Assembly: GCA_964019135.1 (NCBI GenBank)
Contig: OZ025260.1
Coordinates: 18,284,254 to 18,348,253, forward strand
Source: Arenicola marina
Taxonomy: Eukaryota > Annelida > Polychaeta > Arenicolidae
Reading direction: 5' to 3'
Length of the DNA: 64,000 nucleotides
Shown in pieces: positions 22,731-36,100 of the stretch (its first letter is position 1; the number at the start of each line of letters is the position of its first letter). Below the pieces are notes generated by a model. That model saw only the letters and a list, made by a program, of their open reading frames with translations. It had not been told where the DNA came from and did no database searches. A program made the translations under genes and the position numbers.

Positions 22731-25061
22731 TTAGATAAAGGGGACGAAGGCCTTCATGTTGATTCCTATCCAGTGGTAGAGGACGTTGTGGGTGATGCCC
22801 AATCCGGCAAGCACGAGGAATCCCTTGAGGCAGTTCACTGAGAGGTAAAACCCGGGTAACCTGGAGGAAGAAACGCTGGGACATGAGGAGAGAGTGAATT
22901 ATGGAGCAAATTAAGCCACCGTTTTCGTGTCTCGAAGTAGAAAACCCCTAAAAACATGGGGGGGGGGGGGGGGGGGTCGTCCTCCCAGATCACGAAGAAG
23001 AAATATCTGTATTCTCATGGCACGATGAATTAAAAAGGATCACTCCGAGGAAGGGAAGGGCGGATACATGATATAAATCAGCGATTTCCCGATTAACGGT
23101 TATTAAATATTAAAATTCCCAGGTCACGATGAATGAAAATCCTTGATCATGTCGGTCGGCTAATACCCCATTCCCAGTTCACGAAGAATTAATTGCCTCC
23201 TTCCCACGGTAAAGTGAAAAACCCATTTCCGAGGAACAGAAATACCCCGGGGCCTTGCCCCCCCCCCCCCCCCCCAAAAAAAAAAAGAAGAAGAAAGAAA
23301 CATCACCACGTGTGACAAACTGAAGTCATAATAACATCAACAGCAAACACGTTTTAGATATGTCATGAGAAATGTATGCATTACTTACATATTTGTTGAC
23401 CATACCAACAATATGTTAGTCTTATAACTGAACGTCTTTTGTTTGAATACAATCTGATCAATATGAAGAGAGGCTGGACTGCTTATTTTCTTTCATGCGA
23501 ATAATAAATTGGCCATACAGAGTATATTATGCAAATTGCACAAATCTAGACAAAGTCGTTACCATCCTGTTTGATTGACACATGTATCAGTACAGTTGTA
23601 ATGGTATTCAAGTTAGACATGTTGAAGTATCACGGTTTCACCATGTCCTATACCTTTTTTCAGCGTCTTCTGTGTACCCCTGGAAGTACTGAGTTCTGGC
23701 GTATATGTAAACCACGCCCAAGATAGCAGCTGGAACTGGAATGAAACCACGTGGATATGTAAACACGTACACGTAATTAAGCCGCACGATCAAGACGACG
23801 TGGATATGTAAACAATTACACGTAATTAAGCCGCACGATCCAGACGACGTGGATATGTAAACAATTACACGTAATTAAGCCGCACGATCCAGACGACGTG
23901 GATATGTAAACAATTACACGTAATTAAGCCGCACGTTCAAGACGACGTGGATATGTAAACAATTAAGTACACGTAAGCCGCACGATCAAGACTGACAAAA
24001 CAAACTACATGTATATAAATTATTGTTTCATTATATATTTATATTAAATACACATTGGTATATTCTGGTATAGAGCTATATATACTTGTGGACTAATGAA
24101 ACAGAAATAATGTACAGCTAACTTACGCTGGTGAAAAAAAAGTCCTGACATCCACATGCAGCTTAAAAACACAGGGAAGAACTCCAGACAGTTTTGCCTG
24201 AAAAACAATATTAAAATATTGCAGAAAATTAAATTGTATAGTAAGATGACGATGTTAATTAGGCAAAAACTAAAAAAGTCAAAAACACTATTTTCGCCCG
24301 CCTTTTTTTCTCAAATTAGCAAAGAGCAGCATATGTTACGCAAGACTGTAGCCGTGGTTGCTGTTTAGGGTTGTTGATCAATCACTTACTGCGCCCTGAA
24401 CGTTCGCACCAACTCCGGTGGGCCGGTCATTTCAGGAGGAATCACTTTGTACTTGCGGCGGCAGGCACCAACCAACTTCGCATATTCCACTAAATAAAGA
24501 TGGACATTCATGTAAGTACCGAAAAAATTAACCAGGCGGTATATTGTCATCGCAGCGCGGTCACCGAATAACCCATAACCCACTGGACACTTTACCACAT
24601 ATCCACACGTTGACGGAGGCACAGTGCCATTAAAACCGTTTTAAGGATCGTCAGGAAACCCATAGGCCTATCCTACACGACATCATTCAATAGAAATCAC
24701 GGGCGTGTCCTCCGGGGGAGTTAATCAATAGCGTGTTCCGGGAGACGCTTAATTATGGGTGCGACAGGGGATGTTGGGGGGAGGGGGCCCCCAGGCATCA
24801 GTTCTGGGAGCGACTGCCCCCTTGGAGTCACTCTGAATAAATAACATTCCAATGTGTACGCCCCCACCCCTCCACTCCTTTCATCACGGGGGTATAGAAA
24901 TTGTAAGCACACCCCCACACCTCGGTATAATTCCTTCGAGGAGGAGACAGATAACCTAATCTAACGAGCACTACATGTCTTTCTTACTTACCTAGTTGCA
25001 AGCACGCTACCAGCGTGACAGCTCCCAGAAGCCCAATATCACCTGTCTCGACCACCGCCAT
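22731..25061 (-). CDS. MAPEG-family membrane glutathione enzyme, LTC4S/MGST2-like (copy 2)
   Basis: Five coding exons on the minus strand: 25061-24992, 24489-24390, 24197-24127, 23735-23654 and 22860-22731 (70/100/71/82/130 nt). All have consensus splice sites, and the product is 150 residues. Family-defining residues are all present: Arg34-Arg35, the FRAQQNCLEFFP segment with Arg55, Asn59 and Glu62, the YFQGY segment with Tyr97 and Tyr101, and Arg108, equivalent to Arg104 that activates glutathione in human LTC4S. Tyr59 of LTC4S is Phe63 here. Four hydrophobic helices are predicted, as for a homotrimeric ER or nuclear-envelope enzyme. Closest in sequence to copy 3, sharing nearly the whole last exon (TGINMKAFVPF-type ending, HWIGINMKAFVPF). 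Intron 3 contains a 49-bp tandem repeat, and intron 4 long G and C runs. Likely role: glutathione conjugation or peroxide reduction on lipid substrates. Confidence 0.95.
22955..23285. repeat. Homopolymer G and C tracts in MAPEG-2 intron 4
   Basis: A run of about 17 G at 22960-22976 and a run of about 17 C followed by A at 23259-23285. Between them are phrases of the AGATCACGAAGAA and CGATGAATTAAAA kind that recur in variants. They may be a worn copy of a G-run dispersed element. No gene. Confidence 0.5.
23749..23993. repeat. 49-bp tandem repeat, about 5 copies (MAPEG-2 intron 3)
   Basis: The unit reads CGTGGATATGTAAACAATTA, then CACGTAATTAAGCCGCACG, then ATCCAGACGA. The outer units are slightly diverged. 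It lies wholly within intron 3, starting a few bases from exon 4. Confidence 0.9.
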
Positions 25062-25849
25062 TGTAATTGTACACAGCCCAACAGACGAATGTCAGTGTAT
25101 GCATAAAATATGGGCATTCGTGCTGACAGCTATAGAAGTGGTGAGTCAGGCCTCAAAAGTAGCCCAACCGCTGTAGGCCTACCAGTTGGCTCTCCGGCGA
25201 AAGTCTAAGCTAAGTATGTAGCCGCGAGGTCAACGAGGGACGTCTTATGGCTCGCTGGCGACGACCGGTGACCGGCTGTAGTGTAGTAAATGTATGTGCT
25301 TATCATGTGGAGATGGGTCTCGACTCACCACTGTCGTCACATTGAGCATGTGGAGCAGTGGCAGTATATAGAATAATGTTGGTCTCCACCATCGTCACAA
25401 TCAGATAGACATATGGATCATCGATTGAATATAAGTTTAAATATCTTTCGCCAGCTACTACTTTTTTATGACAAACATGGCCGGCTTCAACGTCCCTTTT
25501 GTCAGGGATTGGTTGGCTCACATAACAAACATACAAGACGTCTCCATAAACGTTCCTTTAGGTATAATGGAATCACAGATAATATTCCACTAGATCAAGA
25601 CCGGTCTGACAGTCCTCTCTTGCAGCGCTCCCTGTTAGCCATATTTGGTTGCTACTTAAAAAGGCCCATGTTACGTGAGCTCAGATTCCCAAAGACATGT
25701 ATATCGGCCCATATCAGCGATTTATAAGAAGTTATAATAAGTGCACATCGGATAAAAAGTTAGGTATTCTCAAGAATTAGATTAAAAAATGATGTTCCAG
25801 AAAAAACATCAACAAACCGGGAATATGAGTTTTTCTGCTACGCCCCGGG

Positions 25850-26075
25850 GCGGGGAGAGATACTTAATACATTGCTGTTGGCGGGGGGGTTCCGCAGTAA
25901 AGCCCCCTCCCTTTTTCATCGCCCAAAATCCGCTCGTTCGGGGCGTTATACCGCCCAAATCCGCTCGGTCGGTGCGTTTTAAGGCCAAAGTCGGCTCGAA
26001 AGGGGCATTTTTTCACGGCAACCCGCTCGTTTTCATCGCAAATGTCCGCTCCCTCAGGCATCAAGGGGCAACTTT
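25850..26075 (+). repeat. G-run / CCGCTCGGTCGG dispersed repeat, copy 2
   Basis: Begins GGGGAGAGATACTTAATACA, continues TTGCTG, a G run, TTCCGCAGTAAAGCCCCC, and then several imperfect units of the type CGCCCAAATCCGCTCGGTCG with GTGCGTTTT. It ends with AAATGTCCGCTCCCTCAGGC followed by ATCAAGGGGCA, which is also the end of the copy at 33455-33780. Confidence 0.7.
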
Positions 26076-27428
26076 TTATTTGCAAGCAGGCATAATATAG
26101 GCCTTGCCAGATAGTGTGATCGACAGTGAGACTGAAGACTAAGACGTTTAGCATAGGAGAGGTGTTTGTGTTCCCAGATCGCGAAGACTACATTTCTTTA
26201 TTCCCCGGTACTCCCCTGAATTCTCAGTTCACGGTGAAATGAAAGCCCATTCGCGAGGAAAGGAAATGCCCCTTGTCCCGGCACCCCCCCCCCCCCCAAC
26301 CACCCCCATCTTTATACTCACAGGTGACTGCTGATCATATGCATAACGTGCACATTGATTGTCTTGCTGGCGACGGTTTATGGTCTCTTTGCGAACTCAA
26401 TCAGCGATTTCTTGTGTTTAGCTCCCCGCATGGTGGCGCTACGCAAGCCAGCTTTTACCGCTGCTGTCGGCCGGGGGCAAATTTCAAGATTCTTAGAATC
26501 GGTCAAATCAGCTGAAATTTCTTGCAACATTATAGTTTTCAAGAATAAAACATAGGGCTCCATTATATCTCTGTTGTCGCCTTTCCCATAGCCTGGTTCC
26601 GCGGCCCCAACTTCGCTCGTTCAGCAAGGCATACTTGTATTAGGCTCTTCCACAGCCCCACCTCCGCTCGCTCCATGTGAGGCTGTAAACGGCTAATCTA
26701 AGGTTGGCAGGGATTGGTCAACGCGCTCTGTCTGTTTCGAATATTCTCATTGGCTGTGCTAACTTTAGCTCAGCGGGTGCACCATGGCCGCCGTTGACAA
26801 AGTTTTGGAGAAAGTGAAAGAGTTTTGGCTGAAATAAGATTTAAACTTGCTCCTGAAATAGTTTTAACGCATATAAACGAAATATGCAGAGGCAGAGGGC
26901 GGCAGAGGGCGTTACGCTTACGCCACAGTCCTAGGAAAAATTGTGATGCGAGGAACGAGCTCCGTCTGCCGGGAGATCGACGAGAACTGTGACGTAACAG
27001 CGACATGGCGGCGGGGAGAGTTGTTGAAAATTGTTGTTGAAAACTTTCACCAGTACAAACAGTGGTGGATTTTGTTTGTTTTCAATCTCATTGCCCTTTG
27101 AACTATAAAAGGTATGAAGAACAACTTGACAAATTGATAAGGACCGTTTATTTCTGTACGTTCTGCAATCGACGGCCGAAGGGCGCTGATTTTTAAATTA
27201 ACGCTCACAACCGAAACTGGCTTCATGGCTCTCTCTCGTCTCCTTTAGGTGCGAGGTCAAGAGAGCCATGTGTCAAGGCTAACCTTACAGCCAGGTAAGG
27301 CTTTTAGCAGGACAGATATTATTATGATATATATATTATACATGTATATATAGTGATGGAAGAAAATTTTCACCACATTAATTCCAACTCCCTTCCTTCA
27401 ACTTCCAACAGGAAGATACTGCTAAGAT

Positions 27429-27573
27429 CAGGGGCAGATCTAGAGGTGGGGTCAGGGGGGTTGCAACGCGGTCGCAAGTTTTTAGAGAGCAACCCCCCCC
27501 CCCCTTACAACCCGGTCGCAAGTTTTTAGAGAGCAACCCCCCTCCCCTTTCCAAATTCCTAGATCCACCCCTG
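27429..27573. mobile_element. Short CAGGGG-ended MITE
   Basis: A 145-bp element opening CAGGGGCAGATCTAG and closing with the complement of CAGGGGTGGATCTAGGAATT. Inside, the phrase GGTCGCAAGTTTTTAGAGAG with CAACCCCCC occurs twice. CAGGGG ends resemble hAT-type MITEs. No 8-bp target duplication was found. Related fragments with CAGGGGCGGATCTAGG or GTAGATCCGCCCCTG occur at about 50192 and 58974. Confidence 0.6.
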
Positions 27574-28029
27574 ACTGATTTAATGCCGTTTTAATAACTT
27601 TGCAGTTAAATTGAGAGATCACACCTTGAATGCTAAATTCACGGGCATCGTAAAGTGACAGAGGGAGGGGCGGGCGGTATTGGGCGGCATAGTCGCACCC
27701 CCATCCCCTCCCTCACCCCTAGTCCTGAAACGAGTCTCTCTGACTTGCAGGCCTCGCACGATACGGAGACGAGAGAGCCTGCTCCGGCGCGGTCCACAGC
27801 GGAATAACCAGGGGGGGTTATGGAACGGGGCTACCCCATTTCCCCTCTTTCCGTCGCTTTACAGTGCCTATATAGCTGTAACTAGATTTTAGACATCTAA
27901 ATTTTGGACATTAAACCTCTTTGCATCCAAAAATATATCGACTTCTAGATTTAAAGTTTCAAAGTGAAACAAAACCATCGCCCCCTCTCGCCCTTGGGAT
28001 CAAATATCCCGTCCCTTAGGCTCAGCGAC

Positions 28030-28300
28030 TTTCCGACATATTTTTGCCGAGTTGGTACCTGCGCCAGTAAACCACCGATGAAGCCGACTGCAAAGTTTAA
28101 AACAATGGAGAAACTGTGTCTTGTCATGATCAAAAAGTGATACCAAAACATCAAAACGGTCTTGTTTTACCTTTATCGTGTAGTGTAATGACGCACTATT
28201 GTGTTCTTACGCCAGGCACCACACAGCTTTGCATGGGAATGGTTATGTCGACCACTTGCTCTCGCCATCTTGGTTGGTGAGATGCCGCGAAGGCTGATGG
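28030..28300 (+). repeat. Dispersed repeat shared with 46300-46560, copy 1
   Basis: Diverged copy of the sequence at 46300-46560. Shared words include GTGATAC, CTTTACC or CTTTATCGTG, TTAATGACGCA or TGTAATGACGCAC, GGAATGGTT and ACTTGATCTCGCCAT or ACTTGCTCTCGCCAT. Both end near a TGTGATGTCA or TGTGACGTCA word. Class unknown. Confidence 0.5.
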
Positions 28301-28440
28301 GATTTTGTGACGTCACTGTACGGAATTCCGTACAGTGAATTTAGCCGTTTACAGACCCAATCTGAGCGAGCTGGCCACGCAGCGGGGGGCTATGGAGGAG
28401 ACTATACTTGTATGAGTTTGAGCGGCGGTACCAGCTTAAC

Positions 28441-28677
28441 GTTCACACTCGCTCGCCATACAGGGCGGCGCTGCGCAAAACAAGATTTTTTTTTCTGCGG
28501 GAAGCTTGTTTGTACCCTTTCGAAAAAGTTATAATTGTGACAGAACTCTTTGTTTTCATCCCCTGATTTCATGTGTCATTAGGCTGAGGCTGGGTCCCAG
28601 CACTAATTTGTAGAAATGCGCGACGCATTTTTCCTATCGATTTGCGCAGCGCCGCCCTGGCGAGTGAGTGTGAAAAT
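28441..28677. repeat. Foldback element, arms ~35 bp
   Basis: TTCACACTCGCTCGCCATAC with AGGGCGGCGCTGCGCAAA on the left pairs with TTTGCGCAGCGCCGCCCTGG with CGAGTGAGTGTGAA on the right, with about 160 bases between. Probably a small foldback transposon. No coding sequence. Confidence 0.65.
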
Positions 28678-28823
28678 GCATTGAGGACGTACGTAGACGA
28701 AAACCGATATAATGGAGCCCTAGCGGAGTGAGTCGAAGGCAGAGAGTGCGTCTTGTGTTAGCCTGGTACCGCGGTCCCAACTCGCAAATCATCAAAAATG
28801 TCCTTCACACGCAAAAATACACG

Positions 28824-29652
28824 TAGGGTAGAGTGGGGCAAAACGCCTACCTTAAGCAAGATGCGCCATATTTATTTTCAGTATGATACGAGCAAATCTA
28901 GATAACGTCAGAGACCTTCATCACGCATGGCTCTACGTTAATGATACATGGATTTCTTTGTAAATATTAGCCGTAAGGCGTGGAAAACGAAAAGATAAGA
29001 TTCCATTTTGGGGCGTTTTGTACGGGTGTGGGGCAAAACGCCCTGTTTGTAAAGTCATGATATAGGTGAATAATATATGTATGAGCAGCTTTAATCGCTT
29101 CCATTATGTTCTATTATATGATGAACATTAATAAAGTAGACGAATTTTCGATCTATGTGTTAAACAAGAAATATATTTTTAATGAGAGAATTGATAATGG
29201 GGCAAAACGCCTACCAATGGGGTAAAACGCCTACCCAATAATCTGGTAGGCGTTTTGCCCCAAAATGAAGTGGGCGTTTTACCCCATCAGACAACAGTAT
29301 TGTTATTTTAGCCTAGCCCGCCTTTATGCAATTATTGCCCAAATTCACAGACACATCGTTACAGTTTATAATCTTGTTATTGTGACTGACCTGGTAATCA
29401 GACCTGAATCCTCATAAGTCAGCTATGGTGAGCCAATAATTCTAGAGCAATTTTACAAAAAAGGAGGTCAAAATGGGAAATTGTCAATGATATACTTATT
29501 TTTGCATACTCGACCCCACGCTTCCAGAAGACGTTCGCATATGATCACGTGACATGTATGCGTCACTCATAGTCTTCCGGAACATGCGCGTCTGGGTTAT
29601 TTTGGGCATGGGCGTTTTACCCCACCTGGGCGTCTTGCCCCACCCTACCCTA
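28824..29652. mobile_element. TA-flanked MITE with GGGGCAAAACGCC repeats
   Basis: An 829-bp stretch including the flanking TA on each side. It opens TAGGGTAGAGTGGGGCAAAA and closes with the complement of TAGGGTAGGGTGGGGCAAGA. The motif GGGGCAAAACGCC recurs at least seven times in both orientations, including a strong central hairpin at about 29218-29262. TA on both sides fits a Tc1/mariner or pogo-type target. No transposase frame is present. Confidence 0.7.
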
Positions 29653-30165
29653 ACTTGCGTAAGGCTTAAAACTATCTTATGTAAATCTGCGTGTAAGTTA
29701 CACAATCCGTATATTATATATTACTGCACATTGTTAACAAAATGTCTTTGATGTCTGTGTAGGGAAATGTGCTCTGGGGCAACAGGATTACGTTTAATTG
29801 TGGTGTCAACTCAATAGATAAGTTAATTCGTCCATGATAAATGAACTTAACTTACATGAACAAGCTATATTGCAAATCAAATATGATACATATGTCAATT
29901 CCACGTACAGTTTTATTTGTTGGCTACCATATATAATATACCGTAATGCATTTAATAATACGCGAAGCCCGTTATACTACACAGTCTTCCATGCAAAGAA
30001 TTCTTCGTGCGTCGGGTTTCATGGACTTTTGAGCAAATATAGCCTAAGCTTAAGGATATTTTCGCGGTTAAAAGCGAATTTTCCGGTTATTGAGTTTAAC
30101 TCGATGACCTTCATCACGTGTTAAATTGACAGTGCACATGTTCGTGGGCAAGATGGGCAAGCGTT

Positions 30166-33100
30166 TTACATAAAGGGGACGAAGGCTTTCATGTTGATTC
30201 CTATCCAGTGGTAGAGGATGTTGTGGGTGATGCCCAGGGCACTGAGCGCCAGGAATCCCTTGAGGCATTTCACCGAGAGGTAGAACCCTGGTAACCTGGG
30301 GGGAGAAATACATGTATGCCATGAGGTGAAATTCATTCATGGTGCAAATAAAGCGCCCGGGTTTAATTGATTGGCCAACGCCTATATTTACCTTAAACCA
30401 CCACGCTACGATCTCCGGGTAGAGGGCGTTCAACTTACGCCATAGTGATACAGAGAACGAGCTCCCTTTGTTGGCGTTGACAACGCTACTAGGCAACTAA
30501 GATACAAAGCTACCTAAGCAGCAACATTTCAAGTGAAAGTCAAGAGCCAATGGCAGAGTCTATATATCACACTCGATATCACATAGTCGATATTACATAG
30601 TCCATATCACAAAGTCTATATCACATAGTCTATATTACATAGTCTATATCACATAGTCTATAACACATAGTCTATATCACATAGTATTTATCACATAATT
30701 TATGTCAAAGTCACATAATCTAACTCACATAATCTATATTACGTAGCCTATCACAATATAAAATTGTTCGTCCATCAACACGCACCCTTTAACGATTTCA
30801 TCGTATGATATATCACAATGTTACATTATCACAATATATTAATGCCTATATGTTGTTTGAAACAACCCATAGTCTCTGTTTTAAATTTGTAGCCATTGTC
30901 GCAGGAACCTACCTCATTTCAGCGTCTTGAGCATATCCATCGAAGTATTGTGCCCTGGCGTACACGTAACCCAACCCAAGGAGAGCAGCGGGCACTAGAA
31001 AGATACAGTAAGCAAACATGATGTACCGGGAGACATTGCCATCAATTTATTTGAGAAACGTAAAACTTACGCTTAACAACTCGACTTCATTAATTCGCAA
31101 GCCACAAAACAAAAACTGTATATGGATTCAAACATCATAAATACCAATTGTTTTAAAGCGATGTATTCATGAATGTAACACACGGTTTGTTAAATTAAGT
31201 TTTAAGACACAAAAATGTATATGGATCCATCAATTTTTTTTAATGATTGTAAAAACCCCTGTACTCCTCAGGGACTGTCGTGCGGCTCCAATTTAGAAGT
31301 CCTGGAAACTTAGACGTAACGGTAACTCACGCTGATGAAAAAAGATTCCCGACAACCACAGACAGCTCAGGAACACGGGGAAGAACTCCAAACAGTTTTG
31401 CCTGAAATCGTGCATAATAAAATACAGCAGGGATATATATATATATAGGATATTTATGTAAACATTAATATTATCTTGAAAATAAATGCATTAGATATTT
31501 GAACACAAAAGCAAACAGGCCGGTGACTTTGATACTGAGCACACACACCAGGGGCGAATCTTGAGAAATATCTATTGCGTGAGTGGAGTCTCTGAGAAGG
31601 GGGGGGGGGGGGGAGGGGGGTGCTCCAAAATGCTGAAGACACAAGGGCAGGTGTGAAAGCTGAGAGGTGGGAAGGGGCTCACTGCGTGGGACTTGCACTT
31701 CAAAAAGTTTGAGCCTTCTGAACAGCATTGAGTGAGTGCAAAAACAACAACAAAAAAAGGGGGCAGAGGGGACTTGACAACCTTTCACCTCCCACTCCCG
31801 CCCCCCCTCGCTTGGTTGAATCCCTCAGCGATAATATATTTTTTTGCCATCTGGCCCCACTTTTACTGACGGAGATCATCCTAAATTGCAGGATGATCTC
31901 AACATCCCTTGACAGGATGAGCCAATTTTCTTTTTACTAAATAAGATGATCCTAATCTTTAGGATTAACCCTAAGCCACCTCTCTTGTTAGAATAAGTTC
32001 GTTAGATTAAAATGGCGAATGACGAATTTAGCATCGTGCGGCGTCACCCGGTAATTCGTGCACCAAGGATGTTCAGACCTCGGGTTAACCCTATGGAACA
32101 TTTTCGTGATGAGGAAATTCGTTTTTTGGGCAGGGCAGATTCCTTACATCGAGCAATTAATCAGGGAGGACATCGAACCGACGGGATTAGATCTCCGTTA
32201 GTTAAAGTGGGGGCTGGTACTTACTGTGCCCTGAACGTCCGGACAAATTCGGGCGGCCCGTTGAGCTCTGGAGGCTGCACCTTGAACTTTGAACGGCTGG
32301 CGCCAACCTTCGTCGCAAAGTCCGCTACGTAAAAATAAAATAAGGTAAACTCAAATTGATAAGTCAACCCGTGGAAAGAACAAGTCAATGTCTAGCGACA
32401 TATAGCAGGAACAATTCAATGACTAGCAACACATAGCAAGAACAAGGCAATGCCTGGCGACATATAAGAAGAACAAGTGAATGCCTAGCGACATATAGCA
32501 AGAACAAGTCAATGGCTAGCGACATATAGCAAGAACAATGCCTAGCGACACATAGCAAGAACAATGCCTAGCGACACATAGCAAGAACCATGCCTAGCGA
32601 CACATAGCAAGAACAATGCCCAGCGACACATAGCAAGAACAATGCCTAGCGACACATAGCCAGAAAAGTCAATGGCTAGCGATAGATAGCAAGAACAATG
32701 CCTAGCGACACATAGCAAGAACAATGCCTAGCGACACATAGCAAGAACAATGCCTAGCGACACATAGCAAGAACAATGCCTAGCGACACAGTCAGAAATA
32801 TCAATGCCTAGCGACATCTATTAAGAACAAGTAACTTTTAGATGCAGCAATTCATGTCATGTTTAAAAATGGTATTTAGGAAACGATTTACGGTCGTGTG
32901 CTGGAATTGAATCCAGATTAGACCGTATTGAGTGTAGACTGGGTATGAATCCGGATTGACTGTATTTAGTAGGCAATGGTCTTTGTGTCCGGTTTGAGCA
33001 CTCAAGTTTGCATGGTGGGTGGGGCGGGGGGTGGAGGGAGAGGTCATGAGGATGAAGTCCTAGTTATAGAGATGCAAGGGAGAGCGGCGGGGGTGCGGGA

Positions 33101-36100
33101 GGGGTTGTAACAGAACTATGTGGCTGGCCTCATGCTACACACACATACGGCACACCAAACAGGACTTTGTTGCTTGTTTTTTTTGTTGGGTGTCAAAATC
33201 CATTAGTCGATGCTTGTTTTTTATTCGTTGATGCTTCCTGTTCATTCGTCGATGCTTGTTTATCATTCGGCGTTGCGTGTTTTACATTCGCCGATGCTTG
33301 TTTCACATTTGTTGATGGCTAAATCCTGTCGGAGTTCGTTACTTTTACTTTGCCGATGCCTACTTTCCTTCGGTGCATGGCTAAACCCCTTTTCTTTGTT
33401 GCACTGCGAGTTTCACTGTGCTGTGCATAGCAGGAAAGTGGTCATATTCTGATTTCGAGGGGTTTCTTAATACATTGCTGTAAGCTGGGGGGGGGGGGGA
33501 GGTTCCGCGGTATAGCCCCCCTTTTTCACCGCCGAACTTCGCGCGGTCGGTGCGTTTTATCGCCAAAATCCGCTCGAAAGTTGTTTTTTTTGCGGAAACC
33601 CCCTCTATAAACGCACATTTCAACCCCCCCCCCCTCGCCCCTCCCCCCCCGATCGCAAGTTTTCAAATATCCGCTATATAGGAATATCTTTTGCATCCTA
33701 AATGTCCGCTCTATAGCTGTATCTTTTTCATAACAAATGTCCGCTCCCTCAGGCATCAAGGGGCACCCGCGGAACCCACCCACCAGATTCGTATAACAGT
33801 GCCCCCGCCCTAGGATTCTGATATGATCTTCTGGAACTTGTTTTTTTCTGGAGATAATAACATTGTTGCATAGCGACCAGGCATGTGTAACGGGGAGCGC
33901 TTGAGACAGGACTGTTAAACTGTTCTTAATCAAGCGGGTCTAAATATAAGCTGTTAATGAAAAGTTCATTGAGACATTTTTTTTGTTTGTAACGGTGAAT
34001 AACAACACGATAGAATCCACCTAACCTGCATACGCAAGCATGGCAGACGCATGCGAGAATCGGTTTTCTGACCCGGAACAATTGTTTATTTTGGACGATA
34101 GATGTCGCCAGGGAATCTGGAACGAACTTTAACCCCCCTTCCCCCCACCGCCTTCACCGTATTCGACCCTTCTCCTGTCCCACCTCTCCACCCAACACCT
34201 GCACTGGCCTGCACAGACATTTAATCCGAACCCAAGCCGACTGACCCCTGAGTGAATTACCCGGGCCTATGGCATAGCACTCACCTACATACACTAGCGT
34301 CCACTAACATCAAACACTTGTTAGAATAAGGGGGGGGGGCTTCAAACCGTGATTGAGCAGGATCCTTATTTTCTTCACCGCACCTTGGTCCCGATCTTCA
34401 CCATCGGCCGTCACGCAGGCAGTGAAATCTATATATGCCCTGAATTAAACCAGATCCTGCCAAAAGGTAGGCCTACCCAAGACCGCAATTTCGATCGGAA
34501 TGGGGGGAGGGGGACCTAAACTGGTGTGCAATTCACAACCTGCCAAACTGTCTATCAGGGTTCTTACCTATCGGCAACAACCTACCAACCTGTAGATCAC
34601 GGTACTTACCTATCAGCAACCTCCTACCAACTTGTCTATCAGGGTTCTTACCTATCAGCAACAACCCACCAACCTATCTATCAGGGTTCTTACCTATCAG
34701 CAACAACCTACCAACCTGTCTATCAGGGTTCTTACCTATCAGCAACAACCTACTAACCAAACTATCAGGGTTCTTACCTATCAGCAACGACCTACCAACC
34801 TGTCTTATCAGGGTTCTTACCTATCAGCAACAACCTACCAACCTATCTATCAGAGTTCTTACCTATCAGCAACAACCTACCAACCTATCTATCAGGGTTC
34901 TTACCTATCAGCAACAACCTACCAACCTGTCTTATTAGGGTTCTTACCTATCAGCAACAACCTACCAACCTATCTATCAGAGTTCTTACCTATCAGCAAC
35001 AACCTACCAACCTATCTATCAGGGTTCTTACCTATCAGCAACAACCTAACAACCTGTCTTATTAGGGTTCTTACCTATCAGCAACAACCTACCAACCTGT
35101 CTTATTAGGGTTCTTACCTATTAGCAATAACCTACCAACCTAACTATCAGAGTTCTTACCTATCAGCAACAACCTACCAACCTGTCTATCAGGGTCTTAC
35201 CTATCAGCAACAACCTACCAACCTAACTATCAGAGTTCTTACCTATCAGCAACAACCTACCAACCTGTCTTATCAGGGTTCTTACCTATCAGCAACAACC
35301 TACCAACCTGTCTTATCAGGGTTCTTACCTATCAGCAACAACCTACCAACCTAACTATCAGAGTTCTTACCTATCAGCAACAACCTACCAACCTAACTAT
35401 CAGAGTTCTTACCTATCAGCAACAACCTACCAACCTGTCTTATCAGGGTTCTTACCTATCAGCAACAACCTACCAACCTATCTATCAGAGTTCTTACCTA
35501 TCAGCAACAACCTACCAACCTATCTATCAGAGTTCTTACCTATCAGCAACAACCTACCAACCTAACCATCAGATTTCTTACCTATCAGCAACAACCTACC
35601 AACCTAACTATCAGGGTTCTTACCTATCAGCAACAACCTACCAACCTAACTATCAGAGTTCTTACCTATCAGCAACAACCTACCAACCTGTCTTATCAGG
35701 GTTCTTACCTATCAGCAACAACCTACCAACCTATCTATCAGAGTTCTTACCTATCAGCAACAACCTACCAACCTATCTATCAGGGTTCTTACCTATCAGC
35801 AACAACCTACCAACCTGTCTTATTAGGGTTCTTACCTATCAGCAATAACCTACCAACCTAACTATCAGAGTTCTTACCTATCAGCAACAACCTACCAACC
35901 TGTCTATCAGGGTCTTACCTATCAGCAAAAACCTAACAACCTGTCTATCAGGGTTCTTACCTATCAGCAACAACCTACCAACCTAACTATCAGAGTTCTT
36001 ACCTATCAGCAACAACCTACCAACCTGTCTATCAGGGTTCTTACCTATCAGCAACAACTTAACAACCTGTCTATCAGGGTTCTTACCTATCAGCAACAAC

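Larger units (their letters stand above)
25062..30165. other. Intergenic DNA between MAPEG-2 and MAPEG-3
   Basis: No gene is supported across about 5 kb. On the minus strand upstream of MAPEG-2 the phrase CTTAGACTTT with CGCC (about 25198-25212) is also found upstream of MAPEG-3 (about 38044-38058), which hints at shared promoter sequence. The rest holds dispersed repeats listed separately at 25850-26075, 27429-27573, 28030-28300, 28441-28677 and 28824-29652, and a C run at 26283-26296. Confidence 0.5.
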
